In this document: positions 47,168 to 56,680 of the stretch, piece by piece
How the letters are laid out: each line of letters opens with the position of its first letter
How positions within the stretch are numbered: the stretch's first letter is position 1
From: Flavobacteriaceae bacterium HL-DH10
Lineage (GTDB): Bacteria > Bacteroidota > Bacteroidia > Flavobacteriales > Flavobacteriaceae
Direction: 5' to 3'
Assembly (NCBI GenBank): GCA_031826515.1
Contig: CP134536.1
Coordinates: 1 to 64,000 of the forward strand
DNA length: 64,000 nt
Notes under the pieces: generated by a model
Database searches by the model: none
What the model saw: only the letters and a program-made list of their open reading frames with translations
Told to the model about the DNA's origin: nothing
Made by a program: the position numbers and the translations under genes

Positions 47168-49000
47168 TTAAAAATATAAGATAAAATACACTTTTACAGG
47201 GTTATTTGGTCTGTTTTTTTTTATTTTAATTAACAACGAATTTGGTATTCTAAACACACTGCCATGCCTAGTACCTTTTGGAAACTGAATACTATCTGAA
47301 ATATCTTTCCAGGTTTTTAAATCTTTAGATTGAATGGCTCCATATTTATGATCTCTATATTTATCGAAATACACAATCCAATTACCATTAATATTAATAG
47401 CGGTTGGACCTTCTGCCCAATAGTTTCCTGTAATAGGTTCACTAGCTTCTGTATAAGGACCTGTTAATTTATCGGAAAATGCAATTTTTAAGTTTTTTTG
47501 AACTGGTTTTTTGGTTTCATCCTTCAAGAACATGATGTATTTATTGTTTTGCCTTTGAATAGTAGCATCAATAACATTAAATCCAGGGTCGTATAACAAT
47601 TTTGTATCACTAAAAGTTTTAAAATCTTTAGTAATTGTATAATACATTCTATGATTGTAACCGCTATCTTCAGTAGATTGTGTTTCTGGAAAAGCACCAA
47701 TTATTGTAGATGCCCAATACATCATATATTCTTTATTAACCTCATCATAAGTAATTTCAGGTGCCCATGTATTGCGTGTTTTTTGCTCATGTTGCATTAC
47801 AGGAATAAACTGTTGTTCCGACCAATTTATTAAATCTTTAGAATTCGCATACCCAATGCCTTTATCTGTCCAACTCACGGTCCACACCATATGATATAAA
47901 CCATCGCCTCCTTTTATAATACACGGGTCGCGCATTAATTTATCTTTACCAACTTCTGGAGTTAAAAAAGATGTATCATTTTTTAAAGATTCCCATGTAT
48001 AACCATCTTCACTGTATGCTAAATGCAAGCCGTCTTCTCCGTTACCTTTAAAATAAGAAAACATAAAAACCTCCTTTTCAGGAATAAATTTATTCGCAAT
48101 TAACCAATCTTCACAGGCTTTTGGCCAATTAAGATGGGTGCCAAATCTTCCCAAACCAAAACCATGTCCGCCATTTTCATAAATATGTATTTCTGCTGGT
48201 ACTTTGTTTTCTTTTAATGCTAAGTAATAATTGATACTATTTTCAACGGGAACGGAACCATCATCTGTGGCATGAATTAAAATGGTTGGTGGTGTATCTT
48301 TGTTTACTTGTTTTTCATTGGAATATTTTGCAATTAATTTTTCTGAAGGCTCTTTCCCTAAAAGATTTACTTTTGAACCGTTATGAGTAATACCTTCTTC
48401 CATAGAGATTACAGGATAAATTAACATGGAGAAATCTGGTCTAGCACTTATTTCATCTGAAGCATACACATTGTCATTATAATGTGTAGATATGGTTGAA
48501 GCTAAATGACCGCCTGCAGAAAAACCAATAACCCCGATTTTATTAGAATCTATATGCCATTCTTTAGCATTTCGTCTTATGGTTCTTATAGCTTCTTGTG
48601 CATCTTGAAGCGGACCAATAGTTTTATCATTCATTATAAGATCACTTGGCAATCTATATTTAAGAACAAAAGCAGAAATTCCAATTGAATTTAACCATTC
48701 TGCAATTTTGTCGCCTTCTTTATCATGTGATAAAACACCATAGCCTCCACCAGGACAAATAACAACCGCTGCATTATTTGTATTAGTATCTGCTAAAAAC
48801 ACTTTTAACCTAGGATTAATAACTTTTAGAATACCAGTAGCTTCTCCTTTAGAATTTAATCGAAATACTTCTTGATAATCTTTATTTTCTATTGAATTAG
48901 GGACTTTATCCCATAGCGGTATTTCTTTGGTTTGAGAATACATACTAATAGTAATTCCTAAAATTAAGCTTAAAAATAATGTCTTATTCATTTTGTTCAT
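47168..49000 (-). CDS. Esterase - GH43 two-domain secreted enzyme
   Basis: The 610-aa protein has a signal peptide (MNKMNKTLFLSLILGITISM), then an alpha/beta-hydrolase domain (about 50-300) with oxyanion loop CPGGGYGVLS, nucleophile GFSAGGH and a late HGFGLGRFG histidine, like acetylxylan/pectin acetyl esterases. A five-bladed GH43 domain follows (about 310-590), with likely acids in RDPCIIKG, NVIDATI and AEGPTAI. The architecture suggests removal of acetyl groups and of arabinose or xylose from the same side chain. It starts 36 bp after the end of the GH2 gene tail, on the same strand. After KIKK it ends in an unusual tail (NRPNNPVKVYFILYF), perhaps read-through at a deletion junction with the lyase remnant. 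Confidence 0.85.
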   Translation of the reverse strand: MNKMNKTLFLSLILGITISMYSQTKEIPLWDKVPNSIENKDYQEVFRLNSKGEATGILKVINPRLKVFLADTNTNNAAVVICPGGGYGVLSHDKEGDKIAEWLNSIGISAFVLKYRLPSDLIMNDKTIGPLQDAQEAIRTIRRNAKEWHIDSNKIGVIGFSAGGHLASTISTHYNDNVYASDEISARPDFSMLIYPVISMEEGITHNGSKVNLLGKEPSEKLIAKYSNEKQVNKDTPPTILIHATDDGSVPVENSINYYLALKENKVPAEIHIYENGGHGFGLGRFGTHLNWPKACEDWLIANKFIPEKEVFMFSYFKGNGEDGLHLAYSEDGYTWESLKNDTSFLTPEVGKDKLMRDPCIIKGGDGLYHMVWTVSWTDKGIGYANSKDLINWSEQQFIPVMQHEQKTRNTWAPEITYDEVNKEYMMYWASTIIGAFPETQSTEDSGYNHRMYYTITKDFKTFSDTKLLYDPGFNVIDATIQRQNNKYIMFLKDETKKPVQKNLKIAFSDKLTGPYTEASEPITGNYWAEGPTAININGNWIVYFDKYRDHKYGAIQSKDLKTWKDISDSIQFPKGTRHGSVFRIPNSLLIKIKKNRPNNPVKVYFILYF

Positions 49001-49036
49001 AATAACTCTTTATTTTTTAATTTTTTGTGAAAGTTG

Positions 49037-49502
49037 CTATAAGCTTTCGTAAAATTCAATTTCGACTATTCTTAATTGTCCTTTTGCGTTAGCACCTTCT
49101 TTATCTTTAAACATGTCTAATTCTTTATTGGGATCCACTTCAACAATCTTATTAAAAGCATCATTATCTGTATTTACTCCAATTAATTCAATAGTTATTT
49201 CCTTTGCTAAAACTGGTTTTAATGGAATTGTTATATACCCTAAACTTTGTTGTGTGTTCCCTTGATAAACAATTTTATTATCTGCTAATATACGAATAGG
49301 ATAACTTTTTCTTCTCCAACCTGTAAATTTGGCAACACATTGATTTACTACCGATGGTTTCGTTAAAATATAAGTTATTTTTCCAGTTTTTATTCTCCCA
49401 TCGTTAGCCCATTCAGATAATTCATTATCATCAAAACTATTATATACAGTTTCCTGATTTGATAAAGCTGTTGCTGAAGCTATAAAAGCTGGTTTTCTTT
49501 TT
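49037..49502 (-). pseudogene. Frame-shifted C-terminal tail of the GH2 gene
   Basis: After the A-rich run near 49494-49508, a different minus-strand frame stays open for about 155 codons to TAG at 49037-49039. Translated text includes PAFIASATALSNQETVYNSF, DDNELSEWANDGRIKTGKIT and GQLRIVEIEFYESL, a beta-sandwich-like carbohydrate-binding sequence. Removing one A from the run joins it in frame to the GH2 protein. It is either a true frameshift or a homopolymer sequencing error. Confidence 0.85.
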
Positions 49503-52040
49503 TATGGTATAAGAATCTGTTTTTGGTGTTGGACCTCTATCTAAATATGAAGTCATATCATGGTTGGGTAATTGTGTTGAAAGTCCATTATTTGATTCAA
49601 AAAAACTAGTATTCAAAGTTATTTTTGAAGATTTTAATCCTTTTGATTTGGCAATGAGATTGATATTATCAGGTTTAATCCCAGAACGAATCATAATTCT
49701 ATTAATACCATTTTCAACAGGTATTTTTTCAGAAAGGATATAGTTGTCCTCTGGTCCTTTGGCAATACCACCTAACCAGGTAGCATCTCCTTTTAAAGAA
49801 AATTCAATAAGACTATTATCAATGGGGCATCTATTACCATTTTTATCAACAACCTCAACATCAATTAAAGCCACGTCTGCTCCATTAGCCATAAAACCTT
49901 TAGGGTTTGTATGCGGTGTTAATTTAATTTCGAAAGGTTTTCCTGCTGTTAATTTATATGCTTCACTAACAACCTTCCCATTAATATCATAACTCACAGC
50001 TTTTAATTCTCCTGCTTCCCATTGAATGCTTTCGAAAGTGAATAAAAACTGCTTGCTTTGTTTACCAAAACCTTTAGATTTTCCATTTATAAAAAGCTCA
50101 ACCTTTTCACCAGAAGAAACCACGTATATGTTTTTTACAACATCTTTTGTGTAATTCCAATGTCCTATAATATGACTTCGGTGGTTTTCAATATCTACCC
50201 AACCATCCCACATAACCTGATGTGCAAAAAAACCATCTTTTGGAATACGCATGGGATCTACTTCACCACTTCTTCTATAATTTTCGGCACCTCTAAAATG
50301 GGTGTTAGTATCAGAAAAAATAATATTCACGCCACCAGAACTTACTCGATGTCCAGTTCCAGGTCTTTCTATATAATAGTCGTACCAGCGTGTTACATTT
50401 TCTATAGCGTGAGAATCTTGATTGCGATTATAAGGACTTGCATCCTTTACTTTACTTCCGTTAACATTGGCATGTGTGGTACCCCCTTCTCCATCTTTAT
50501 GATATGGCGGACTAAATTCATCCCAATATTTACGCAAGCCTTCATCTCTGGAATATTCAGTTGCCCAAAGTGGTTTTCTAGCGCTTTTATTGATATACAA
50601 CATTTCTCCTCCATACTCTGCTTCTTGACTGTCTAGCATTTCACGTGAGCCAATAGCTCGCCCTCCATTGGGATCATAAGTGTTCCTAATACTTTTCATC
50701 TCAAACATATGAGGCTCACTAATCACCTCGTTTCCGCATTCATAAAAAATAATACTTGGGTTATTTCTGTTATAAATAATAGCATCTCGCATTAACGAAA
50801 CACGTTGTTTCCAATTCGCCCCTTTTGAATCTCTTTCGGCATCTCCAGCAGGCATGGCTTGCATCAACCCTACTCTATCACACGACTCAATGTCTTGCTT
50901 CCATGGTGTTACGTGCATCCATCTTACTAAATTAGCATTGCTTTCAACCATCATTCTGTTGGTAAAATCGCTTAACCAAGCGGGAACCGACATACCTATT
51001 GCTGGCCATTCATTACTGGTACGTTGTGCATAGCCTTTAATTTGAATAACTCTATCATTTAAAACAACTTCTCCATTTTTAAATGCTGTTTTTCGGAAAC
51101 CAGTTTTGGTAATTACTTCATCAACAATTTTACCATCAACTTTTAAAATAGATTTTACAGTGTATAAATAGCCATATCCCCAGCTCCAAAAATGCAAATC
51201 ACTTACATCTTTGTTAGCTTTTAATATTTTTGTTTCTCCTTTTGAAATATTGATTTTACCTCCAGAAAAAGCATCAATTTTATTTCCGTTAATATCATAA
51301 ACTTCAACTTCTAGCTCAACCGTTTTAGTTGTGTTGAATTCATTTTTAATTTCAGATTCAACATGTACGGAAGCACTTGCGCTATTTATATCAATATCTT
51401 TTGCATACACATAAACCCCAGTGGTTTTTAAATTAGAATATAAGGGTAACGTTTGATATAATTTATCGGTAATATGTAAGTATACATTTTTTGGAATACC
51501 GCCCAGATTAACATTAAAATTTGTATTATTCCAACGGTAACTTGCTCCTGTTGCCTTTTCTTTATATTTCCAATCGTTATCAATACGAAGTGCTATAATG
51601 TTTTCGAAAGGATATGGTTTTACCAACTTGGAAATATCTAAACCAAAAGCCATCACACCATTTTCGTGCATACCAACTTTTTGTCCGTTTACATAAATTA
51701 TTCCACCTTGACGAATGCCTTCAAATTCTATAAAAACTTTTTTATTTGTTATGCCTTCTGGTAATTTAAATGCTTTTCTATACCAAACAATACCAGTGGT
51801 AAAATCGGTTATTTCTTTTTGAAACGTTTCTTTTTGGTTATAAGCATATGGAAGTGTAACAGATTGCCAATTTTGGTCATTAAAGCTTACTTCTTGAGCA
51901 TTTTTGAAATCACCAGGTTTTAATTTCCAATCTGAATTAAAGTTGAATTTGGTTCTTTTAAATTCTTGAGATTGTAATTTAGGTACAGTCGATAAAAAGA
52001 ATAATAAAAGAAAAACAATAAGTAACTTTGCTTTATTCAT
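49440..52040 (-). CDS. GH2-family glycoside hydrolase (beta-galactosidase-like), C-terminally frameshifted
   Basis: The 866-aa reading frame has a signal peptide (1-25) and the GH2 layout: sugar-binding jelly roll (about 30-190, WYRKAFKLP, YVNGQKVGMHENG), Ig-like domain, then the TIM barrel with acid/base FYECGNEV near residue 437 and nucleophile LWATEYSRDEG near residue 493. An Ig-like C-terminal domain (GKPFEIKLTPHTNPKGF) follows. Activity is probably beta-galactosidase, with beta-glucuronidase or other GH2 activities possible. The frame ends in a spurious tail (TSFYSFSNSFIKSGNCI) because of a shift in an A-rich run; the original protein would be about 1,000 aa. The catalytic domains are intact, so the product may still be active. 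It lies 17 bp after the GH115 gene. Confidence 0.85.
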   Translation of the reverse strand: MNKAKLLIVFLLLFFLSTVPKLQSQEFKRTKFNFNSDWKLKPGDFKNAQEVSFNDQNWQSVTLPYAYNQKETFQKEITDFTTGIVWYRKAFKLPEGITNKKVFIEFEGIRQGGIIYVNGQKVGMHENGVMAFGLDISKLVKPYPFENIIALRIDNDWKYKEKATGASYRWNNTNFNVNLGGIPKNVYLHITDKLYQTLPLYSNLKTTGVYVYAKDIDINSASASVHVESEIKNEFNTTKTVELEVEVYDINGNKIDAFSGGKINISKGETKILKANKDVSDLHFWSWGYGYLYTVKSILKVDGKIVDEVITKTGFRKTAFKNGEVVLNDRVIQIKGYAQRTSNEWPAIGMSVPAWLSDFTNRMMVESNANLVRWMHVTPWKQDIESCDRVGLMQAMPAGDAERDSKGANWKQRVSLMRDAIIYNRNNPSIIFYECGNEVISEPHMFEMKSIRNTYDPNGGRAIGSREMLDSQEAEYGGEMLYINKSARKPLWATEYSRDEGLRKYWDEFSPPYHKDGEGGTTHANVNGSKVKDASPYNRNQDSHAIENVTRWYDYYIERPGTGHRVSSGGVNIIFSDTNTHFRGAENYRRSGEVDPMRIPKDGFFAHQVMWDGWVDIENHRSHIIGHWNYTKDVVKNIYVVSSGEKVELFINGKSKGFGKQSKQFLFTFESIQWEAGELKAVSYDINGKVVSEAYKLTAGKPFEIKLTPHTNPKGFMANGADVALIDVEVVDKNGNRCPIDNSLIEFSLKGDATWLGGIAKGPEDNYILSEKIPVENGINRIMIRSGIKPDNINLIAKSKGLKSSKITLNTSFFESNNGLSTQLPNHDMTSYLDRGPTPKTDSYTIKKKTSFYSFSNSFIKSGNCI

Positions 52041-52057
52041 GTGATTTTTAAAATTTA

Positions 52058-54961
52058 TTACTTTAAAGAATTCAGTCTAGTTTCAGGCATTAATTTATAA
52101 GGTATCTGGGTTTGGTTTCTTGTATTTAAAACAAAATAATCTAACAATACGCCAGGATCAAACATATAGATTCTAAGCTTTTGTTTCCCTGTACTTTTAA
52201 TAGGTACCTGTATTTGTTTTAAGGCTTTATTACTAAGCACATTTTGTTTCCATGTATTGCTTCTGCCTTCTGTTTTAAAATTGATTAATTGAATAGGCTC
52301 ATTATTCCATTGTACCGCAATTCTAAGTTCACTATCGGTTGTTAAGGGATGCGTTGGTATAGCTACCAATGTAAGATTTGCAGTTTCGCTAATTGTTTCC
52401 GTATACATCTCATATTCTAAAAATGGTGCGTTTTCTTGATTTAATATAGGAGACACTTTTAGTAGATTAGATTGCATTACAGATTTTGAATGCCCTAAAC
52501 CTCTAATTTCTTTCCACTTTAAAGTATCTATATCGTTTTTTTTAGAAAAGTGATTTGCATACATAACAGCCATTCCGTTTTTTTCAATAAAACTGGTTTC
52601 GGGAATGGAATTATAGCTTTTTGAAATATTAATTTGAATGTTTTTTTCTTCGGAATTTGTTTCGATTTTAAAAGTTTTAGAAGTTTGTTCTCCTGCTTTT
52701 TTCCATGCATTCCAATCGATAGAAATAAATACACGCTCTTCATCAATATTAGAAACATTTAAATTACCCGAAGTCTTACTTAATTTTACCCATTTAGGAA
52801 AGTCATTAAAAGACCAAGAACCATGGTCAGTATGCTTTAAATAGATATCGATAAAATACGATTTTATATCGTTTACATAAAATGTTGGTATTTGTAATGC
52901 TCCTTCACTAGTTGTTAATGTATCTTCAACTGAAATACCAATTGCTTCTTTCGTATTCGTTTTAGACAAAATTATTTCTGGATCATCGTAAACGGGAAGC
53001 TTTCTAGGTTTCATGTCCATCATCCCTTCCCATTTTCTATTGGATAACATATTATATTTTTTAGTTAAAGCTTCTATTTCATTATAAGCTTGATGAGATA
53101 GCTTTGCATAATTAGAAGCACTTTTTCTACCTTGTTTTGCATAAATCATTGCTTTGTCTCTAAATAAGAATTTCTTATTCATATGAGAAGATGCCTTAAC
53201 AGGGTAACCAACTAATTGTGTAAACGCACTTTTTAAATTTCCTGATAATTGTGTTTCAATAACTTGAACTTGTTTTTCAATAGCGTCGTACGCATCAATT
53301 CTTTTTTGAATTTCATCACCATTTGCTAAGGTATTGTAAGCTGTATTTGCGATTGGAGTTGTTGGCTCGGTTTGGCTCCAGCCCATAAATTCTGGTTTAC
53401 GCTCAAAAGCCAATTGAAAATAATCTTCTCTAATTTTAGAAATACTATTTCCCAGTTCTGAACCAAATATTTCGCTATAAAACTCTTGCTGGTGAGTTGC
53501 AATATATTCTGGGTTTTGAAACTTACTGGCATCATAAGCCATATCTAAAAACAGTTGTGTATTGTATTCCGCAGGTTTTATATCACCTACATTTATTATC
53601 CAAATTTTTCGATTATTTAGATTGTAAGCTTTCATCATTTCTTCATGTATCAAATACGGGTTGGTAGTACTCAACCATAAATAATCATGCGGTCTTCCCC
53701 AATAGGATGCATGGTAGTAAACACCACTACCACCAGAACGTTTTTGTTCATCTGCATTGCTTAATGCGCGAATGTATCCATAATTATCATCGGTCCAAAC
53801 AAGAGTAATATCATCAGAAACTTTAAGTCCAGCTTTATATAAATCTAAAACTTCTTTATAAACGGTAAAGGCTTGCGGAACTTGCGTGACATCCAGATTG
53901 ATGTGTTTTTTAAGCATATCCCTTTGGTCTTTAATAATACCGTCTAGTAAAGCAACAGCTTCGTCGTTACTTTTTACACCTTCCATACCACTATCGTGAA
54001 CACCTCGCATGCCTATAGTGTATATGGCATTTATATCTTTAGCTTCTTTAACACGGTCTTCCCAATACTTATATACATTGTCTTTATTGGTTTTATAATT
54101 AAAATGACCATATGTATCTTCACTCCATTCATCCACATTGTTACGCAGCATAGGTTCGGCATGTGAGGTGCCTATGATGATGTTATAAACTTCAGCCATT
54201 TTTGCATTGTCATGATAGTAAAAAAACGCTTTGGTGCTTGGATGCATGGCTGGCCAAATAGTATTGGCATTTAAGCGTAATAACAATTCAAATATTTTAG
54301 AATACGTTTTTGGTCCAATATCACCTGTTTCTGGCTCAAATGTTTTGTCTGCCCAAGGCTGCAAGCCCCAATCTTCATCATTTAAAAAAATGCCGCGATA
54401 CGCAACGGAAGGTGCATTACTATAAAAATCAGGTTGTTCTAAAATAAGTTCTTCACTTTGGGTAACCGGTACATCGGCCCACCAATACCAAGGATTTACG
54501 CCTATTTTTTTTGAGATATTAAAAATACCATAAGCAGTACCTCGTGGGTTAGTGCCTGCAATAATAAAAGCTTTTTTTATTTTTTTTGTTGGATTTGAAA
54601 TGGTTTTATATAGATAACTTTCCCATTGATCTTTAAAGCCCTCCTTTAGTGTTTCATCTTTTAAAAAGACGTTTATGAGTGGTGAATCCATACTTCCGAT
54701 GACAATCGTGTTTCCGTTGGCAGCATTTATATTGTTCACTACATTGAGCCTCTGATTGGTGACTTTATAAATATCTTCTGAAAGTAAGTGCGCAGTAATA
54801 GAATCTAAAGCTTTTCCCTTTTCGTAAAGAATTATGGCTTTGGTATTGTTATTATAAATTTCGAACACATTGGAAGTGTCATTCTTATAACTGATTGCGC
54901 TATTACACCCTATTAATAATAGTACTATTGTTGAACTTAATATTAGGCAAAAATACTTCAT
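52058..54961 (-). CDS. GH115-family alpha-glucuronidase-like lipoprotein
   Basis: The 967-aa protein has a lipoprotein signal (LLLIGC, Cys 19) and a GH115 core: an N-terminal domain (about 40-170, AIILYEKG, TNPRGTAYGIFNISKKIGV), PWYWWADVPV, the catalytic barrel with YRGIFLNDEDWGLQPWA, LNANTIWPAMHPS, YTIGMRGVHDSGMEG and RKIWIINVGDIKPAE, and a long C-terminal beta-sandwich. Characterised GH115 enzymes remove (4-O-methyl-)glucuronic acid from xylan, and some act on arabinogalactan or other acidic side chains. In this pectin cluster an arabinogalactan or RG side chain is more likely than xylan. The gene sits between GH43 and GH2 genes with short gaps, so co-transcription is expected. Confidence 0.9.
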   Translation of the reverse strand: MKYFCLILSSTIVLLLIGCNSAISYKNDTSNVFEIYNNNTKAIILYEKGKALDSITAHLLSEDIYKVTNQRLNVVNNINAANGNTIVIGSMDSPLINVFLKDETLKEGFKDQWESYLYKTISNPTKKIKKAFIIAGTNPRGTAYGIFNISKKIGVNPWYWWADVPVTQSEELILEQPDFYSNAPSVAYRGIFLNDEDWGLQPWADKTFEPETGDIGPKTYSKIFELLLRLNANTIWPAMHPSTKAFFYYHDNAKMAEVYNIIIGTSHAEPMLRNNVDEWSEDTYGHFNYKTNKDNVYKYWEDRVKEAKDINAIYTIGMRGVHDSGMEGVKSNDEAVALLDGIIKDQRDMLKKHINLDVTQVPQAFTVYKEVLDLYKAGLKVSDDITLVWTDDNYGYIRALSNADEQKRSGGSGVYYHASYWGRPHDYLWLSTTNPYLIHEEMMKAYNLNNRKIWIINVGDIKPAEYNTQLFLDMAYDASKFQNPEYIATHQQEFYSEIFGSELGNSISKIREDYFQLAFERKPEFMGWSQTEPTTPIANTAYNTLANGDEIQKRIDAYDAIEKQVQVIETQLSGNLKSAFTQLVGYPVKASSHMNKKFLFRDKAMIYAKQGRKSASNYAKLSHQAYNEIEALTKKYNMLSNRKWEGMMDMKPRKLPVYDDPEIILSKTNTKEAIGISVEDTLTTSEGALQIPTFYVNDIKSYFIDIYLKHTDHGSWSFNDFPKWVKLSKTSGNLNVSNIDEERVFISIDWNAWKKAGEQTSKTFKIETNSEEKNIQINISKSYNSIPETSFIEKNGMAVMYANHFSKKNDIDTLKWKEIRGLGHSKSVMQSNLLKVSPILNQENAPFLEYEMYTETISETANLTLVAIPTHPLTTDSELRIAVQWNNEPIQLINFKTEGRSNTWKQNVLSNKALKQIQVPIKSTGKQKLRIYMFDPGVLLDYFVLNTRNQTQIPYKLMPETRLNSLK

Positions 54962-54999
54962 CTTATAATTTTACGAATTAATCCTTTCTATAACTTTTA

Positions 55000-56601
55000 T
55001 TACTTCTTTACCAATACCACATCATCTATTTGACAACTACCACCAGCAGTTCCATAAGCATAAAAACCTACTTCTACTTTTCCGTTTTTTACTTCGATAT
55101 TTTCTAGCGTTATTGTATACCAATTTTCAGTTTCATTTTTCCCGAAATAACTTTTTTGAACCCCTCCACTTTCAGCATACATTTTTAATGCTTTGAATTT
55201 TAGATTGTGCTTAACTTTAGCATACAAATTGTAGATACCATCCTGCAGGTCTACAAAAGGTGATGATTCTATAATCTGATATACTTTGCGTTTAAAAGTA
55301 ACTTTATCTTCTATGTTCAAGCTTTTTTCACCAACAACTGTTTTTCGGTCTTCGCTAGTGTTGAAATAATTGAGTTGAGGGGATTCCGAATCGCCAACAA
55401 CCACTGCATTCCCTTGATATACATAAGTTACCCAACCTGTTATATGTGCCTGAATAGGTTTTACTGGAGACGGTATTATTCTGCGGTCGGCTTCAAAACT
55501 AGCATTCTTAATATAATTATTATCATTGGCAACTTGCCATTCGCCAGAGGTTTCATTTAAGTTCCAAGAATTCAAGGAATTGAAATATGGCGTGTTGTCT
55601 TCGAAAGACATGGGCATCCATTGATTATATCCCAGACCATTACCTGCGAAATTTGCCCAACGGTCGCCACAATACACAACAGTTTCCTGCTCTGTACCCT
55701 TAACATTTACAAAAAAGCCCGTTTGGGTAATATGTGCAAAGTCATCCATACACCCTGGTGTAATAAGCATTTCGTTGGTCGGTTTGTAAGGTCCTTTAAT
55801 ATCATCGGCCACAAGGTAATATGCATAGGAAGAATCCCAACCATAAAGGTTCGAAGCAAATACATAATATTTTCCGTTGTACTTAAACATACAATTGCCT
55901 TCTCGCCCTTTTCCTTTAAAAATTTGAATGCAATCGAGTAGCGTTACCTTGCCATCTTTAACCCCAATTTCTGAAATATAAATTTTGTTTCTACCGCTTC
56001 CATAAGAATAAACCAAATACGATACCCCCGTATCGTAGTCAGTAAACACGCTTTGGTCGCCTGTGTTTGGCGTACCTATCCTGTCGGTCATATCTAATCT
56101 TTCGTGCCATTTAAAAGGTCCTGTAGGCTTGTCTGCTATAGTAATTAGCACTTGATTATTATGCTGAATTAATAAAGCATATTTTTTTAGTTCTTTAACA
56201 TAAGAAACGCCTAATCTTCCCATCCAGCCGGTTCTAGGGTAATTCTTATCGATTTCTGCTTTGGTGAGTACAGGCTCTTCCTCTGTCCAATTGACTAAAT
56301 CTGTAGAGGTATAGCAGCTTACAGCGACAAAATGATTTCGTTCGTAAGTCATGGTTGGATTATCTCTAAACAATTCAGCTTCTTTGTAATGCACGCCATA
56401 CCAATAATATTTTTCTTCACCAGTTATTTCATCTGCAAATCTAAAAATCCCACCCCCTTGACTGTAAATAGGTTTTCCTTCAACAGTATTCCAAAACTGG
56501 TCATTTTTAATGTTATTAAATTGTGCAAAAAGTGAAGTATTAACAATAAGCATTAATGAAATTACTAAAAGCCTAGATTGCCTTTTCTTAAGAATTTTCA
56601 T
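55000..56601 (-). CDS. GH43-family glycoside hydrolase with C-terminal carbohydrate-binding domain
   Basis: The 533-aa protein has a signal peptide (1-27, ends LFAQ). A five-bladed GH43-like domain (about 35-350) begins GKPIYSQGGGIFRF with YYWYGVHYKEAE, as in exo-beta-1,3-galactanase-type subfamilies, and includes GDQSVFTDYDTGVSYLVYSY and GREGNCMFKYNGKYYVFAS. Residues 370-533 form a beta-sandwich (YIKNASFEADRR to GSCQIDDVVLV) that could bind sugar. Subfamily and linkage cannot be fixed by eye; galactan or arabinan side-chain trimming is the general expectation. It starts 33 bp after the terminator of the GH105 unit, so it may have its own promoter. Confidence 0.8.
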   Translation of the reverse strand: MKILKKRQSRLLVISLMLIVNTSLFAQFNNIKNDQFWNTVEGKPIYSQGGGIFRFADEITGEEKYYWYGVHYKEAELFRDNPTMTYERNHFVAVSCYTSTDLVNWTEEEPVLTKAEIDKNYPRTGWMGRLGVSYVKELKKYALLIQHNNQVLITIADKPTGPFKWHERLDMTDRIGTPNTGDQSVFTDYDTGVSYLVYSYGSGRNKIYISEIGVKDGKVTLLDCIQIFKGKGREGNCMFKYNGKYYVFASNLYGWDSSYAYYLVADDIKGPYKPTNEMLITPGCMDDFAHITQTGFFVNVKGTEQETVVYCGDRWANFAGNGLGYNQWMPMSFEDNTPYFNSLNSWNLNETSGEWQVANDNNYIKNASFEADRRIIPSPVKPIQAHITGWVTYVYQGNAVVVGDSESPQLNYFNTSEDRKTVVGEKSLNIEDKVTFKRKVYQIIESSPFVDLQDGIYNLYAKVKHNLKFKALKMYAESGGVQKSYFGKNETENWYTITLENIEVKNGKVEVGFYAYGTAGGSCQIDDVVLVKK

Positions 56602-56633
56602 GATTTAAAGTCTAAATGTTTCTGTTTTAACCA

Positions 56634-56666
56634 AAAAAGTATCTTGGTTTTGCCAAGATACTTTTT
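56634..56666 (-). terminator. Terminator after the GH105 gene
   Basis: AAAAAGTATCTTGG (56634-56647) and CCAAGATACTTTTT (56653-56666) form a perfect 14-bp stem with a 5-base loop. It ends the PL22-GH106-GH105 transcript and separates it from the GH43-GH115-GH2 unit. Confidence 0.9.
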
Positions 56667-56680
56667 AAAAAAATATAAAA

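Noticed and set aside
50058-50636. 192-codon open frame on the plus strand
   Set aside because: It lies fully inside the GH2 gene on the other strand, has no recognisable protein features, and GH2 catalytic motifs are on the opposite strand.
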